A stretch of 33,899 nt of DNA from Bacillota bacterium (lineage in GTDB: Bacteria > Bacillota > Limnochordia > Darwinibacteriales > JAAYFS01), in the NCBI GenBank assembly GCA_012728115.1, contig JAAYFS010000029.1, positions 1-33,899 on the forward strand, in the 5' to 3' direction. Position numbers and translations under genes: made by a program. Shown here in pieces: positions 15,716 through 23,296 of this stretch. The notes below the pieces were generated by a model that was given only the letters and a program-made list of their open reading frames with translations, searched no databases and was not told the origin of the DNA. The first letter of the stretch is position 1, and every line of letters starts with the position of its first letter.

Positions 15716-16618
15716 CTAACGAAGAGCCTCGACGAGACTGTTCCCATTAAAACGCATCATATCGATATAGCTAGGAACTTCTTCGGTTAAAGTATCACTG
15801 TAAAGTACACTGATTTTGCCACTAACTTCTTTTGCTAACGCATTGGCATAACGATGACTACTAGAAATCTGCGGTTCGACAAAAATTACTTTGCGACTAA
15901 ATTTCTTCATCATATCTGTAAGCTTAGCCATTTCCAAAGCAGTTGGTTCTCGATCGGGATTAGTTACTAAAAATCCCTCCACGCTCAATCCATACCGTTC
16001 CGCAAGATATCCGAATCCATCGTGGTACGTAATAATCCTGCGGTTTTCTTCAGGGATTGATTTAATTTGCGAGATAAGCCAATTATCAAGTTCTTGAAGT
16101 TGATTAAGGTATTCCTCAGCGTTCTTCTGGTAAACTCCCGCCCCATCAGGATCAATTTCGCTTAAAGCCCGCTCGATATTGCGAACATATTCCATCGCAA
16201 ATTGCACATTGAGCCAAAAATGTGGGTCTCCTTCGTGATGAGAATGAGGATCATGAGAAGCTCCAGGACGAGCTTTTAGGCCTTCCGAAAGTACAATAAT
16301 AGGAAGATCTGCTTGGGCTACATTTTCGATCAAACGTTCAAGCCACAGTTCAAATCCCAGACCATTGGAAAACAAAATATCGGCAGAAGCGACGTTTTTA
16401 GCATCTGCTGGGGTTGCTTCCCAGGTATGTGGATCCGCCCCAAGCGGTACGATAGAAACAACTTTCACTCGTTCTTTGCCAACCTGTTTCACCAGATCTG
16501 CTAGAATAGGAAAGGTTGCTACAGCACGAATTTCAGATGCACTAGCAATAGAAAAAGTACTTAAAAAGATCGAAAACGCTAAAACGAAAAGAGTCAGTCG
16601 TTTCTTTATGCAAAACAT
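15716..16618 (-). CDS. Zinc/manganese ABC transporter substrate-binding protein (ZnuA/TroA family)
   Basis: Extracytoplasmic metal-binding protein that would deliver Zn(II) or Mn(II) to an ABC importer. The 300-residue precursor has a signal peptide (hydrophobic stretch about 8-27, ending SIASA). Candidate ligands are His64 in ADPHTWE, the His in GDPHFWLN (about 135), the His in ITYHDGFGYLAERYG (about 198) and Asp in LYSDTL (about 280). A short His-rich loop (HDPHSHHEGDPH) favours zinc. ATG 16618 has GAGGTG upstream; the frame is open for 14 more codons from ATG 16660. No lipobox Cys is present, unusual for a Gram-positive binding protein. The permease and ATPase genes are not in the window, so it is an orphan here. 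It diverges from the PerR-like regulator, which may control it. Confidence 0.88.
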   Translation of the reverse strand: MFCIKKRLTLFVLAFSIFLSTFSIASASEIRAVATFPILADLVKQVGKERVKVVSIVPLGADPHTWEATPADAKNVASADILFSNGLGFELWLERLIENVAQADLPIIVLSEGLKARPGASHDPHSHHEGDPHFWLNVQFAMEYVRNIERALSEIDPDGAGVYQKNAEEYLNQLQELDNWLISQIKSIPEENRRIITYHDGFGYLAERYGLSVEGFLVTNPDREPTALEMAKLTDMMKKFSRKVIFVEPQISSSHRYANALAKEVSGKISVLYSDTLTEEVPSYIDMMRFNGNSLVEALR

Positions 16619-16661
16619 GTAATCACCTCTTAATCGATGCCTATAATCATCTACCTGCATT

Positions 16662-16682
16662 TTAATCCATCTAAATCCTCCT
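16662..16682 (-). promoter_or_regulatory. Strong SD with a two-codon ORF in the znuA-like leader
   Basis: AGGAGG (16682-16677), six bases, then ATG-GAT-TAA (16670-16662). One base later comes ATG 16660, which reads in frame into the binding-protein gene. The gene's own SD and ATG lie 42 bases further on. It may be a reinitiation leader or chance. Confidence 0.35.
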
Positions 16683-16767
16683 GTAAATAGTTGTCTAGTT
16701 TATTTGTATGGAAATCTTCGTATCTACAGAACCTAACAGTAAAACTAATAAAAAATAAAAATCCCTC

Positions 16768-16796
16768 TTGACAATGTTAATAATAATAGGTATTAT
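16768..16796 (+). promoter_or_regulatory. Sigma-A type promoter of the PerR-like gene
   Basis: A perfect -35 TTGACA (16768-16773), a 17-base spacer, and -10 TATTAT (16791-16796). It would drive the regulator and the dps gene that follows it. Confidence 0.85.
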
Positions 16797-16799
16797 TAA
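16777..16799 (+). promoter_or_regulatory. Candidate metalloregulator operator
   Basis: An inverted repeat of TTAATAATA (16777-16785) and TATTATTAA (16791-16799) with a 5-base centre, covering the spacer and -10 of the promoter. The placement suits autorepression by the Fur-family regulator. The 9-5-9 spacing differs from the usual 7-1-7 PerR/Fur/Zur boxes, and the AT-rich sequence makes the assignment uncertain. Confidence 0.55.
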
Positions 16800-16851
16800 A
16801 TTGAAATCAAAACAAAATTGGATTGATAACAGTTAAAAAAGGTGGAATGCT

Positions 16852-17289
16852 ATGAAAGAGACCCATGTAACTATGGGAGATTCAGCAGCATTTCTCAGAG
16901 AAAGAGGAATAAAACCTTCATATACCAGGCGTCGGATTCTAGAGTGTATCGCTAACTGCGCCTCTCATCCGACAGTAGAAATGATTTTCCAAGAATTGCA
17001 TGATGAACTTCCCACCCTTTCCAAAACAACTGTGTACAATGTTTTAAAGCTATTTGAGGAACATGACATAGTACAAAGTGTAGTAATGGATGATCAAGGT
17101 ATTCGCTACGAGTTTAACACTGAATTTCATGGTCATATGAAATGTATTAAATGCAAGCAAGTATTCGACATTGATTTAGACGTTAAAGTCCTTGAATCAA
17201 AAGAACACGAGATTCTTACCACTAAGGTGGTTCTAACGGGAATCTGTTTCGATTGCCGTTTTACAAATAACAAATCTAAAACAAATTAG
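16852..17289 (+). CDS. Fur-family transcriptional regulator, PerR-like
   Basis: A metal-dependent DNA-binding repressor of 145 residues. The winged helix covers about 10-85 (HPTVEMIFQEL, LSKTTVYNVLKLFEEH) and the dimer/metal domain follows. Two CxxC pairs for structural zinc are present (MKCIKC, GICFDC). The sensing-site pattern His (SHPT), Glu (RYEF), His-x-His (FHGHMKC) and Asp (FDID) is close to PerR, with Glu where Bacillus PerR has Asp. The neighbour is dps, a typical PerR target, while the divergent gene is a zinc-type binding protein, so Zur cannot be excluded. ATG 16852 has AAGGTGG upstream. Autoregulation is suggested by the palindrome over its promoter. Twelve bases separate it from dps. 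Confidence 0.87.
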   Translation: MKETHVTMGDSAAFLRERGIKPSYTRRRILECIANCASHPTVEMIFQELHDELPTLSKTTVYNVLKLFEEHDIVQSVVMDDQGIRYEFNTEFHGHMKCIKCKQVFDIDLDVKVLESKEHEILTTKVVLTGICFDCRFTNNKSKTN

Positions 17290-17301
17290 GGGGTATTTTG
17301 A

Positions 17302-17772
17302 ATGGAAAACAGAATAGGTTTATCACAAGAAGGTACCAAGAAGGTTGCTGAGCATATGAACACTTATCTCGCAAATCTCCATGTATTGTATACTAAGCTT
17401 CACAACTACCATTGGAATGTTGTAGGACCAGAATTCTTTACACTCCATGCTAAACTAGAAGAACTGTATGATGGAGTAGCAGAGGAAATCGATGAAGTTG
17501 CTGAAAGAATTCTTATGATTGGTCATCGCCCTGACGCTTCCCTGGCAGATTATTTGAAAAAGGCGACCATCAAAGAGGAGGCAAGCGAACCAGTATCAGG
17601 ACGGACAATCGTTGAAACACTGTTAGCCGATTATACTTCTCTAATTAAGGATTTGCGGAAAGCTATTGTTGATGCTCAAGAAATTGGTGATGAGGTTTCT
17701 GCGGATATGATGATCGGTGCACTCGCAAATCATGAAAAAACTGTCTGGATGCTAGATTCCTACTTAAAATAG
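17302..17772 (+). CDS. dps: Dps-family ferritin-like DNA-protection protein
   Basis: Forms a dodecameric cage that oxidises and stores iron and limits peroxide damage, as known for Dps. The 156-residue protein has the Dps ferroxidase signature between subunits: KLHNYHWNV at about 32-40, then HAKLEELYDGVAEEIDEVAERI at about 49-70 with the acidic ligands. It follows the PerR-like regulator by 12 bases, with a GGGGG ribosome site, and they share the upstream promoter and operator, so peroxide or iron control is likely. It ends at a strong terminator. Confidence 0.95.
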   Translation: MENRIGLSQEGTKKVAEHMNTYLANLHVLYTKLHNYHWNVVGPEFFTLHAKLEELYDGVAEEIDEVAERILMIGHRPDASLADYLKKATIKEEASEPVSGRTIVETLLADYTSLIKDLRKAIVDAQEIGDEVSADMMIGALANHEKTVWMLDSYLK

Positions 17773-17783
17773 CTAGATAATTT

Positions 17784-17826
17784 GAACCAGATTACTCTCA
17801 TTCCTGTAGAGTAATCTGGTTCTTTG
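17784..17826 (+). terminator. Terminator of the regulator-dps operon
   Basis: A 15-bp perfect stem (GAACCAGATTACTCT at 17784-17798, AGAGTAATCTGGTTC at 17808-17822) followed by TTTGTTGT. Confidence 0.92.
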
Positions 17827-17833
17827 TTGTACC

Positions 17834-17862
17834 TTGCGTTACAATTCTAGATGTGGTAGGAT
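17834..17862 (+). promoter_or_regulatory. Possible tyrS promoter
   Basis: TTGCGT (17834-17839), a 17-base spacer, TAGGAT (17857-17862). Four of six matches in each box. It lies just after the dps terminator and before tyrS; no T-box leader is seen. Confidence 0.45.
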
Positions 17863-17910
17863 TTAGGAAATGGATGTCCTTGTTGTAGTTGTGAACGGAG
17901 GAGTAGGAAA

Positions 17911-19137
17911 ATGGAAAACGTATTTGATATTCTCAAAGAAAGAGGTTTTATTGAGCAAGCTACCCATGAGGATGAGATCAGAGAGTTATTAGGTAAAGAA
18001 AAGGTAACGTTCTATATCGGCTTTGATCCTACAGCCGATAGTCTTACCGTTGGTCATTTCTTAACCGTAATGGCTATGGCTCATATGCAGCGTGCAGGTC
18101 ATCGGCCGATTGCTCTCGTTGGTGGCGGCACTGGAATGATCGGTGATCCAACTGACAAAACCGATATGCGAAAGCTGAACACCAAGGAAGTTGTGGAATA
18201 CAACGCCGCTTGCATCAAGAAGCAACTTTCGAAGTTTATTGATTTCAGCGATGATAAGGCCTTAATGGTGGATAATTCCGAATGGCTAGCGAATCTAAAC
18301 TATATTGATTTCTTACGCGAAATCGGTGTTCATTTCTCCGTAAACCGTATGTTGACAGCAGAGTGTTACAAATCCAGACTCGAAAGAGGTCTAACCTTCT
18401 TAGAGTTCAATTATATGATCATGCAATCATACGATTTTCTTGAGTTAAATAGGAGATATAATTGTGTCCTTCAGCTTGGTGGAAACGACCAATGGTCGAA
18501 CATTATTGGCGGTGTAGAATTGATCAGAAGAGTTAGTTCGAAGCCAGCCTACGGTATGACCTTTACCCTTCTTACCACTGCTGATGGAAGGAAGATGGGT
18601 AAGACTGAAGCGGGTGCGGTGTGGCTAGATCCTAATAAAACTACCCCATACGAGTTTTATCAATACTGGCGAAATATAGAAGATGCTAGTGTGGAAAAAT
18701 GTCTAGCATTGATGACTTTCTTATCGATGGACGAAGTGAGACGTCTAGGTTCTTTAGAAGGCGCCGAGATTAATCAAGCTAAGGAAGTCTTAGCTTATGA
18801 ATTAACCAAGATTGTTCATGGTGCCCAAGCAGCCGATGAAGCCCAAGCTGCAGCTAGAGCGTTGTTTGCAGGTGGTAAAGACGAAGGAGCAATTCCAACG
18901 AGCGAGATTCCTAAAAATGATGTTCTCGCAGGAATGGATCTTATCTCTTTACTGCAAAGAATCGGTTTAATCTCTACCCGTTCAGAGGGGAGAAGGTTAA
19001 TCCAACAGGGTGGTATTTATCTAAACGGGGAACAAGTAAAAGAGTTCGATTATCCCATCTCCGAAGAAGATTTTCAGGATGATGAACTGATGGTCCGAAA
19101 AGGAAAAAAGGTTTACCATCGTGTACAATTAGTTTAG
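17911..19137 (+). CDS. tyrS: Tyrosyl-tRNA synthetase
   Basis: Charges tRNA-Tyr in the cytoplasm. The 408-residue class I enzyme has the HIGH-like VGHF (47-50), the KMSKS-like KMGKT (about 228-232), the tyrosine-pocket stretch [17 protein letters not shown] near 165-180, [10 protein letters not shown] near 190, and a C-terminal S4 RNA-binding domain from about residue 340 ([19 protein letters not shown]). KMGKT instead of KFGKT places it with the TyrZ-like bacterial group. ATG 17911 is preceded by GGAGG with 9 bases spacing. It is a single-gene unit with its own terminator. asnS is 16 kb away, also without a visible T-box. Confidence 0.97.
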   Translation: MENVFDILKERGFIEQATHEDEIRELLGKEKVTFYIGFDPTADSLTVGHFLTVMAMAHMQRAGHRPIALVGGGTGMIGDPTDKTDMRKLNTKEVVEYNAACIKKQLSKFIDFSDDKALMVDNSEWLANLNYIDFLREIGVHFSVNRMLTAECYKSRLERGLTFLEFNYMIMQSYDFLELNRRYNCVLQLGGNDQWSNIIGGVELIRRVSSKPAYGMTFTLLTTADGRKMGKTEAGAVWLDPNKTTPYEFYQYWRNIEDASVEKCLALMTFLSMDEVRRLGSLEGAEINQAKEVLAYELTKIVHGAQAADEAQAAARALFAGGKDEGAIPTSEIPKNDVLAGMDLISLLQRIGLISTRSEGRRLIQQGGIYLNGEQVKEFDYPISEEDFQDDELMVRKGKKVYHRVQLV

Positions 19138-19152
19138 AACCATAAAACTTCC

Positions 19153-19194
19153 AAAAATGCTTCCTGTCATAATGATAGGAAGCATTTTTGTTTT
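19153..19194 (+). terminator. Terminator of tyrS
   Basis: AAAAATGCTTCCT (19153-19165) pairs with AGGAAGCATTTTT (19177-19189), followed by GTTTT. It starts 15 bases after the tyrS stop. Confidence 0.92.
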
Positions 19195-19379
19195 CGGCCT
19201 TAAACTAGCTTTGCTCCAGTTTAAAATTTCATAATTAATATTCGATTGCGAAATATTGTTACAGTACTTATTAAACAGAAATTGGGTAGGAAAAACTTAG
19301 AAAATATAGAAATAATACCCAAAAGGGGGGGAAACAGGACATAGTTATAGTGAGAAAACGATTTCTTGGGGGGGAAGGG

Positions 19380-19517
19380 ATGCCTTACTATAGCTTTCGA
19401 GAAATTTGGACACCCTTAAGGTTATTTGGGGTCAGGGTGTTCAGAGAAGTAAGTGAAAGAACTATTTGGGTCAAGGTACGTGGTCGTAGACGTAGAAGGT
19501 TTTATAGAGGGCGCTAA
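19380..19517 (+). CDS. Candidate 45-residue Arg-rich peptide
   Basis: ATG 19380 follows a GGGGGGGAAGGG purine run and opens a 45-codon frame. A GTG at 19350 in the same frame would give 55 residues, with LGGEG just before the Met. The peptide is aromatic and strongly basic: PYYSFREIWTPLRLFG, then a half-repeat LFGVRV / IWVKVR, ending RGRRRRRFYRGR. There is no signal peptide or membrane helix. A GC-rich hairpin with a T-run overlaps its stop, which supports a real transcript end. It lies between tyrS and the C39 exporter, so it may be an exported or nucleic-acid binding peptide. No family is recognised, and it could be a chance frame. Confidence 0.45.
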   Translation: MPYYSFREIWTPLRLFGVRVFREVSERTIWVKVRGRRRRRFYRGR

Positions 19518-19534
19518 TTGGACGCCCTTTTTAT
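19509..19534 (+). terminator. Terminator after the Arg-rich peptide
   Basis: GGGCG (19509-19513) and CGCCC (19523-19527) with a 9-base loop, followed by TTTTTATTA. The stem is short but all GC. Confidence 0.6.
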
Positions 19535-19895
19535 TATGGAAAAATACAAGGCAGCAGCCATTCTCGACATACTTTAGAATATAGTGACCATATCTTGAAG
19601 AGTTGGAAATGAAGGTAATTATGTTATTAGATTAGAAGTCGTTCCGCGACTTTTGGACATGATTTATCTAGATTTGATTCTAGTGGTATCTTTACAAGGA
19701 TCGGTAGGTTCTAGCGTAGACTTAGTGCCATTAGCGCATGTGGTATTGGTAATAGTGAGCGAGGGGAAGCAAGTTTTTTTAGGAACGACAATGCCTGGAA
19801 AAGAAGCTTTAATAAAAGCATGACTCAAACCCGTAAAACTAAAAACGAAAGAGGAGAATGTCTTCGTTAATAATAGAACGAAAATACAGAAAATA
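19535..19895 (+). other. Gene-poor stretch before the exporter operon
   Basis: No confident gene. One frame is open from after TGA 19596 to TGA 19821 (74 codons) and reads like protein (LEVVPRLLDMIYLDLILVV near its start, LGTTMPGKEALIKA at its end), but no start codon has a ribosome site. It may be a gene remnant or chance. Confidence 0.3.
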
Positions 19896-19924
19896 TTGAC
19901 AATAAATCATTTTAGTGGTATTAT
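19896..19924 (+). promoter_or_regulatory. Sigma-A type promoter of the C39 exporter operon
   Basis: TTGACA (19896-19901), a 17-base spacer, TATTAT (19919-19924). Both boxes are the same as in the PerR-like gene promoter. AGGAG follows at 19944-19948. Confidence 0.82.
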
Positions 19925-19975
19925 TTTAGTAAAAAAACAGTACAGGAGCGATGGAAGTTCAGAAAGTATTATTGC

Positions 19976-22123
19976 GTGAAACAACGTGATATCACCGATT
20001 GCGGTGCCGCATGCCTAGCAACGATATGCAAACAGCATGGATTGGGCTTATCGGTCGCGAAGATCAGGGAGATAGCGGGAACAGATAAACATGGGACAAA
20101 CGCTTATGGACTGATCAAAGCTGCCGAGAAACTAGGTTTTACTGCAAAAGGGGTTCGAGGGGACCGGGATGCTTTATTTAGTAAATTCCCTTTACCTGCA
20201 ATAGCCCACGTTATCGTTGATGGCTCGCTTTTTCATTATGTGGTTATTCATAAAATCGCAAAAAAGAAGATCGTGATCGCTGATCCTGCGAAAGGTATTG
20301 TAGCTCTTTCACCAGAGGATTTCCTTAAACAATGGACTGGAATACTGATTTTGCTAGTGCCTAATGCACAGTTTAAACGGGGCGACCAAACACAAGGAAT
20401 GTTTCAGCGATTTTTTGGATTATTACTGCCACAACGAAACTTGATTGTCAGTATCTTTTTGGCCTCCTTAATGTACACTTTGCTTGGTATTCTAGGTGCG
20501 TTCTATTTCAAATTCTTAATGGATGAGATTCTCACCTATCAGTTATTTAAAACTCTGCATATGGTTTCAATCGGAATCATTTTACTGAATATTTTTAAAA
20601 TCATTCTTGGAGCTTTTCGTTCACATCTATTACTTTACCTTAGTCAGAAATTAGACATTGCCTTAGTGCTTGGCTATTTCAACCATGTATTGCAATTGCC
20701 GATGAATTTCTTTACCAACCGTAAAGTCGGTGAGGTTATTTCGCGTTTGATGGATGCCAGTAAGGTACGAGAAGCGATATCGGGAGCAACCTTAACCATA
20801 ATGATCGACACTTTGATGGTTATTGCCGCTGGAGTCATCCTGTGCATGCAAAACAGCGTTCTTTTTGGAATATCGTTGGCGATAGTAGTAATCTATGGTT
20901 TGGTCGTACTTGGTTTTAATATACCGATCCGCAATATTAATCAAGAACAGATGGAAAACAATGCGCAATTAACGTCCTATCTTGTGGAGAGTTTAAGTGG
21001 AATAGAAACACTAAAAAGTTTCAATGCTGAGAGCAGAGCTAGTTTTGAAACGGAAAAAAGGTTCATTAAACTTATTAGAAGTGTCTTCAAAGGAGGTTGG
21101 TTGGCAAACCTAAGTAGCTCATTGACAAGTTTTGTTGCATCGCTTGGTGGGATAGTAATTCTTTGGGTTGGCAGCTTCCTGGTCCTAAATGGCGCAATCA
21201 CCCTCGGTCAATTAATCACGTTTAATGCTTTGCTCGCCTATTTTCTTGATCCAGTTAAGAACTTGATTAACTTACAGCCAATGATGCATACTGCTATCGT
21301 AGCTTCGGATCGACTAGGCGAGATCTTGGATCTGGAGTCGGAAAAACTCGAAGATGAGGATAGGAAGGTGCGTTTAAAGGCACTGAGTGGCAAAATTGAA
21401 ATAAAAGACTTAGATTTTCGTTACGGAATGCGTCAGCCAGTGCTACAAGGTATTAACCTTGAAATAAACCCTGGGGAGACAGTTGCCTTGGTTGGTGAAA
21501 GCGGGTCGGGGAAGACCACACTAGCAAAGCTGATTCTTAATTTTTTCCCATTTGAAAAAGGTGAAATCATTCTTGATGGCTACCACATTCAAGATTTAAA
21601 CAAAGAGTTTTTGCGCGACCAGATCGGTTATATTTCTCAGGATATATTCTTGTTCAATGGGACAATTCTTGAGAATCTGTGTTTGGGGCTTGAAGGTATT
21701 GATTTCGAAAAAGTGATCTCGGTAGCTAAGGCGGTTGGGGCTCATGAATTTATTACTAAACTACCATTTCGGTATCAGACGATGATTGCTGAAAATGGAG
21801 TTAATCTTTCGGGAGGTCAGAGACAACTTCTCGGAATAACTCGAGCATTGTTGAAGGAACCAGATATCTTGGTTCTGGATGAAGCTACTAGCAATCTAGA
21901 TTCATTTTCGGAAAGAGCAGTTCAGAAAGCGTTGCAGGATTTTCGCAGAAAAGGAACCACAATTATTATTGCGCATCGTTTAAGCACTGTCAGAAAGTGT
22001 GACAAGATCTTTGTTCTAGCTAATGGTAGAATTATTGAAACTGGTTCGCATGAGCAGCTCTTATCTAGAAAAGGTCATTATTATCAATTATTTATGCAAC
22101 AGTACTTGGTGGAAGGAAGGTGA
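19976..22123 (+). CDS. C39-peptidase ABC transporter (bacteriocin processing and export)
   Basis: Cuts the leader of double-glycine peptides and exports the cores across the membrane. The 715-residue protein has an N-terminal C39 peptidase (Cys9 in TDCGAACLA, His87 in FHYVV, Asp103 in IADPAKG), six membrane helices (about 150-440) and an ATPase domain with Walker A GESGSGKT (about 505), LSGGQRQL, Walker B DILVLDEATSNLD and IIAHRLSTV. The GTG at 19976 is the only standard in-frame start, but it has no SD. The in-frame codons just upstream read RKYYCV, a sequence family members usually have inside their N-terminus, so the real start may lie upstream (see findings). HlyD-like and TolC-like genes follow in one operon. 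Likely substrates are the peptides encoded at 30519-31015. Confidence 0.92.
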   Translation: MKQRDITDCGAACLATICKQHGLGLSVAKIREIAGTDKHGTNAYGLIKAAEKLGFTAKGVRGDRDALFSKFPLPAIAHVIVDGSLFHYVVIHKIAKKKIVIADPAKGIVALSPEDFLKQWTGILILLVPNAQFKRGDQTQGMFQRFFGLLLPQRNLIVSIFLASLMYTLLGILGAFYFKFLMDEILTYQLFKTLHMVSIGIILLNIFKIILGAFRSHLLLYLSQKLDIALVLGYFNHVLQLPMNFFTNRKVGEVISRLMDASKVREAISGATLTIMIDTLMVIAAGVILCMQNSVLFGISLAIVVIYGLVVLGFNIPIRNINQEQMENNAQLTSYLVESLSGIETLKSFNAESRASFETEKRFIKLIRSVFKGGWLANLSSSLTSFVASLGGIVILWVGSFLVLNGAITLGQLITFNALLAYFLDPVKNLINLQPMMHTAIVASDRLGEILDLESEKLEDEDRKVRLKALSGKIEIKDLDFRYGMRQPVLQGINLEINPGETVALVGESGSGKTTLAKLILNFFPFEKGEIILDGYHIQDLNKEFLRDQIGYISQDIFLFNGTILENLCLGLEGIDFEKVISVAKAVGAHEFITKLPFRYQTMIAENGVNLSGGQRQLLGITRALLKEPDILVLDEATSNLDSFSERAVQKALQDFRRKGTTIIIAHRLSTVRKCDKIFVLANGRIIETGSHEQLLSRKGHYYQLFMQQYLVEGR

Positions 22124-23281
22124 TTGTTGATCAAAGCTTATATCATTGACCTGTCACAGTTAAGCGATAGTCGCGAAATAATGGAGGCAAAACCTCATCC
22201 GTTTCTGGGTTGGTTTATTCTTATTTTATTGTTCATTATTGGAATCGGATTAGCATGGAGCTACTTTGCTGTTATTGATGAATATGTGAAAGCTACTGGA
22301 ATCGTAAGGCCTGCTGAGGGTCGAAGAATAATAATTAATGAGATATCAGGCAAGGTGGAAGAAGTATTTTTCCATTCGGGAATGAAGGTAGCAGCTGGAG
22401 ATGTTTTATATACTTTAGATCTGTCTTCTTTGGTTCATGAGTTTGAAGCAAAAAAGGATCAGCTAAAACAACTTCAACAAGAGCATGCGAATTTAGAAAC
22501 GCTTAAGCGAAGTGTTTTTGAAGGAAGGAACTATTTCATTGATTCAAACCCCGAACAAGTACGTTTCCAAACATACCAAACTACTCAAGATAGATTAGAA
22601 TCTATTTATAATGAAAGTCTGCAACTGTGGCAACGCTTAGAAAGACTATTTCAAACAGGAGCGGTAGCCAAATATGAAGTGGATGAAGTACGAAAACAGG
22701 TAGAAAGAGCTAAACATGAGTTAGAGAAATATCGTCTAGATTCGTTGGTGCAAATAGATGATGCATTAATAAATAAGCGGATGCAAATTGAACAATATGA
22801 ACGTGAACTTAAGCTAGTTGAATTAAGATTGCAGGCTAAAGAAATTGTCTCCCCGATCGATGGGATAATTAATCCAATAAAAGAGCTTTATAGCGGAGAT
22901 ATTTTAGCTAGTGGTGTAGAAATTGCAACAATCGTACCAGAACAGGCGAGCCAGTTCGTTATTGAGTTAATGGTTCCTAATCATGAGATAGCAAAGATCA
23001 ATTTAGGACAGGAAATCTCACTTCGCTTTTTGGGCTTGCCATTTAGGGAATATGGCGGCTTAAGAGGAACCGTTGAGACGATAGCGACAGATGCCCAATT
23101 TGATCCAGTCTCGGGAATCAGTTATTACTTGGTCGAGGCAAAAATGGAGGCAAATTTTCCAGAAAATTCAGACGGGATACACCATTATTTGCGTAGCGGA
23201 ATGATCTGTGAGGGATATATCATTACCAGTTCCAAGAAATTATTGCATTGGCTACTTGGCAAACTTGATTTTTTAAACTAA
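22124..23281 (+). CDS. HlyD-family membrane fusion (adaptor) protein
   Basis: Adaptor that links the ABC exporter to the outer component. The 385-residue protein has a short cytoplasmic N-terminus, one membrane helix at about 28-48 (FLGWFILILLFIIGIGLAWS), a lipoyl-like half (VRPAEGRRIIINEISGKV, and later EIVSPIDGIINPI at about 240), a coiled-coil hairpin (about 105-235) and a C-terminal beta-barrel domain with FLGLPFREYGGLRGTV near 305. It starts one base after the transporter stop. TTG 22124 is used; TTG 22127 is equally possible behind GGAAGG. The layout matches HlyD/LcnD adaptors of bacteriocin exporters. Confidence 0.9.
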   Translation: MLIKAYIIDLSQLSDSREIMEAKPHPFLGWFILILLFIIGIGLAWSYFAVIDEYVKATGIVRPAEGRRIIINEISGKVEEVFFHSGMKVAAGDVLYTLDLSSLVHEFEAKKDQLKQLQQEHANLETLKRSVFEGRNYFIDSNPEQVRFQTYQTTQDRLESIYNESLQLWQRLERLFQTGAVAKYEVDEVRKQVERAKHELEKYRLDSLVQIDDALINKRMQIEQYERELKLVELRLQAKEIVSPIDGIINPIKELYSGDILASGVEIATIVPEQASQFVIELMVPNHEIAKINLGQEISLRFLGLPFREYGGLRGTVETIATDAQFDPVSGISYYLVEAKMEANFPENSDGIHHYLRSGMICEGYIITSSKKLLHWLLGKLDFLN

Positions 23282-23296
23282 GGGTGGATGTACTTG

